Positions 62,353 through 64,000 of a stretch of 64,000 nt of DNA are shown here, in pieces. Below the pieces are notes generated by a model that worked only from the letters and a program-made list of their open reading frames with translations, was not told where the DNA came from and ran no database searches. The position numbers were made by a program, and so were the translations under genes. Position 1 is the stretch's first letter, and each line of letters starts with the position of its first letter. The stretch comes from JAJDTQ01 sp963422385 (GTDB lineage: Bacteria > Desulfobacterota > Binatia > UBA9968 > JAJDTQ01): contig OY729432.1 in the NCBI GenBank assembly GCA_963422385.1, positions 682,001 to 746,000 of the forward strand, in the 5' to 3' direction.

Positions 62353-62769
62353 ATGCGAGAATGGATCATATCGCTCGTGACAGTGGCAGTGCTTGGAGGT
62401 TCGACAGTCAACGCATCTGCCGAGATCATAGCGAAGTGCGGCGAACTTTCGGGCGTCTCGTACGATTACGAAACGGCCAGATGGGTACAAGACAGTATAG
62501 GCGGCGGGGCTACAATTATTACCAGGACCGATAACGAATACGATATCCTTTTCGTGGACTCGACAGACAAAACCAAAAGCGATCGAGAACAGGGGGCGAA
62601 AGTAGCTCCGGTAAACGGCGACAAGACAACAATGCACATTTTCGCTGTCTACATAGCCAACATAACGGAGATTTATTCATTTGATGCCGAGCGCAGTCTT
62701 CTAATGCTTCTCGCTGAGAGATTGCACCCCTTCAAAACATCAAAAATGATGATTGCGAAATGCTTGTGA
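62353..62769 (+). CDS. Exported hypothetical protein
   Basis: 138 residues with a signal peptide (SLVTVAVLGGSTVNASA, cleavage near residue 23). The mature part starts EIIAKCGELSGVSYDYE and has a second Cys at the C-terminus (IAKCL). A GGAG ribosome site precedes the ATG. AT-rich compared with dnaE and guaA. No family recognised; likely periplasmic. It belongs to the 61.3-62.8 kb low-GC pocket. Confidence 0.55.
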   Translation: MREWIISLVTVAVLGGSTVNASAEIIAKCGELSGVSYDYETARWVQDSIGGGATIITRTDNEYDILFVDSTDKTKSDREQGAKVAPVNGDKTTMHIFAVYIANITEIYSFDAERSLLMLLAERLHPFKTSKMMIAKCL

Positions 62770-62852
62770 TTTGCCACCAGTCACATGGGTGTTGTGGCCA
62801 TTGATAAGGAAGAGAAACAGCATGATATCGCGTATGCCGAGGACCTAGTTCC

Positions 62853-64000
62853 ATGAGCAAGAACAGCTTCGTACACCTTCACTGCCACACCCAGTACAGC
62901 CTTCTCGACGGGGCCAACAAGATCGATCCGCTGATCGAGCGCGCGAAGAGTCTGGGGCAACCGGCCATCGCCATGACCGATCACGGCAACATGTTCGGCG
63001 CGGTGGAGTTCTATAGAAAGGCGGTGGCCGCCGGCGTCAAGCCCATCCTCGGCTGCGAGGTCTACGTGGCGCCGGGCAGCCGCTACGAGCGCCAGGGGAT
63101 CGACCGCGGCAACAAGGAATACAACCACCACCTGATCCTCCTGGCGATGAACAACGAAGGCTACCGCAACCTGTGCCGGCTGGTCACGTGGGGCTTCACC
63201 GAGGGATTCTATTACAAGCCGCGGATCGACAAGGAGCTGCTGCGGGAGCACAACGCCGGGATCATCGCCTTGAGCGGGTGTCTCAGCGGCGAGATGGCCA
63301 AGGCCCTGACCCTGGGTTCCATGGAACAGGCCAGGAAGGTGGCGGAGGCCTACCGGTCCATCTTCGACGACCGCTACTATCTCGAGGCCCAGGACAACAA
63401 GCTGCCGCTGCAGGAGAGGGTCAACGCCGGGATCATGGAGCTCGGCAAGGACCTGTCCCTGCCCATCGTGGCTACTAACGACTGCCACTACCTGGACGCC
63501 GACGATGCCCAGGCCCACGACGTGTTGCTGTGCATCCAGACCGGCAAGGGCCACAACGATCCCAACCGGATGAAGATGGACACCGAGGAACTCTTCCTCA
63601 AGTCCACCGACCAGATGCTGGACGGCTTCGCACACCTGCCGGACGCCGTGGACCAGAGCGTGACCATCGCCGAACGCTGCGACGTGGAGATCGAGTTCGG
63701 CAAATACCACTTTCCGCAATACGAGGCGCCGAACTCCCAGAGCCTCGACGACTACCTGGACGCGCGCGCGCGGGAGGGGCTCAACGAGCGGCTCAAGGAC
63801 GCCGGCGACGTCGACCGTGACACCTATCGGACCAGGCTCGACTACGAGCTCGGCGTCATCAAGAGCATGCAGTTCCCGGGCTACTTCCTCATCGTGGCGG
63901 ACTTCATCAACCATGCGAAGGACAAGGGCATCCCGGTGGGTCCGGGACGGGGCTCCGCGGCGGGGAGCCTGGTGGCCTACGCCCTGCGCATCACCGACCT
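62853..64000 (+). CDS. dnaE: DNA polymerase III alpha subunit, 5' part
   Basis: About 382 residues are present and the gene runs off the right edge. The PHP domain begins FVHLHCHTQYSLLDGANKI and AMTDHGNMFGAVEFY, with metal-binding His residues. KSMQFPGYFLIVADFI and GPGRGSAAGSLVAYALRI are the start of the C-family polymerase palm/fingers. It is the replicative polymerase. Start ATG 62853. Confidence 0.95.
   Translation, partial: MSKNSFVHLHCHTQYSLLDGANKIDPLIERAKSLGQPAIAMTDHGNMFGAVEFYRKAVAAGVKPILGCEVYVAPGSRYERQGIDRGNKEYNHHLILLAMNNEGYRNLCRLVTWGFTEGFYYKPRIDKELLREHNAGIIALSGCLSGEMAKALTLGSMEQARKVAEAYRSIFDDRYYLEAQDNKLPLQERVNAGIMELGKDLSLPIVATNDCHYLDADDAQAHDVLLCIQTGKGHNDPNRMKMDTEELFLKSTDQMLDGFAHLPDAVDQSVTIAERCDVEIEFGKYHFPQYEAPNSQSLDDYLDARAREGLNERLKDAGDVDRDTYRTRLDYELGVIKSMQFPGYFLIVADFINHAKDKGIPVGPGRGSAAGSLVAYALRITD

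Overview
This is a high-GC bacterial window. Its gene order (tilS-ftsH-folP-glmM-pdxJ-nnr-tsaE-lysC-cimA on one strand) resembles deltaproteobacterial genomes. With the catabolic and transporter gene content, this suggests an uncultured Desulfobacterota-, Binatota- or Tectomicrobia-like organism. That placement is inference from content and synteny; no rRNA gene is present. I saw no tRNA gene and no CRISPR array.

Regions. 1-16.3 kb: a long minus-strand housekeeping block for tRNA modification and maturation (mtaB, mnmA, tsaE, tilS), RNase III, FtsH, folate, B6, cell-wall precursor and amino-acid synthesis, ending in a partial purM. 16.5-20 kb: a class V aminotransferase, then a decayed patch with Rieske oxygenase and Fic remnants and an AT-richer three-ORF cassette. 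20-25 kb: a likely catabolic group (luciferase-like monooxygenase, two alpha/beta hydrolases, LsrF-like aldolase, zinc dehydrogenase). 25-31 kb: rpoZ, bioB, Nudix, Asp/Glu-racemase-like, pgeF, HEAT-repeat and GDPD genes, plus a compact promoter-peptide-terminator unit at 29.15-29.34 kb. 31-35.9 kb: a three-gene biotin-dependent acyl-CoA carboxylase, then tatC and tatA/B. 36-40.3 kb: deacetylase, fabF-fabH and an EamA transporter. 40.3-50.4 kb: DUF1989 genes, a PyrE-like transferase, an N-carbamoyl amidohydrolase, PyrR, an ABC importer with two tandem binding proteins, and an M20-like hydrolase. 50.4-55 kb: a fused toxin-antitoxin remnant, a diiron oxygenase-like gene, etfBA, and small or secreted proteins. 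55.1-56.6 kb: a pyrB fragment and a pyrD gene broken by a stop codon. 56.6-64 kb: comM, guaBA, an AT-richer pocket with a GIY-YIG gene and inverted repeats, and the start of dnaE.

How it fits together. The clearest theme is nucleotide metabolism: purM, guaB and guaA serve purines. The pyrimidine side shows broken pyrB and pyrD beside an intact cluster that looks able to import, hydrolyse and salvage a pyrimidine- or ureide-like compound. At least three families of short dispersed palindromic repeats sit in intergenic positions, and two copies of one family supply the stop codons of neighbouring genes.
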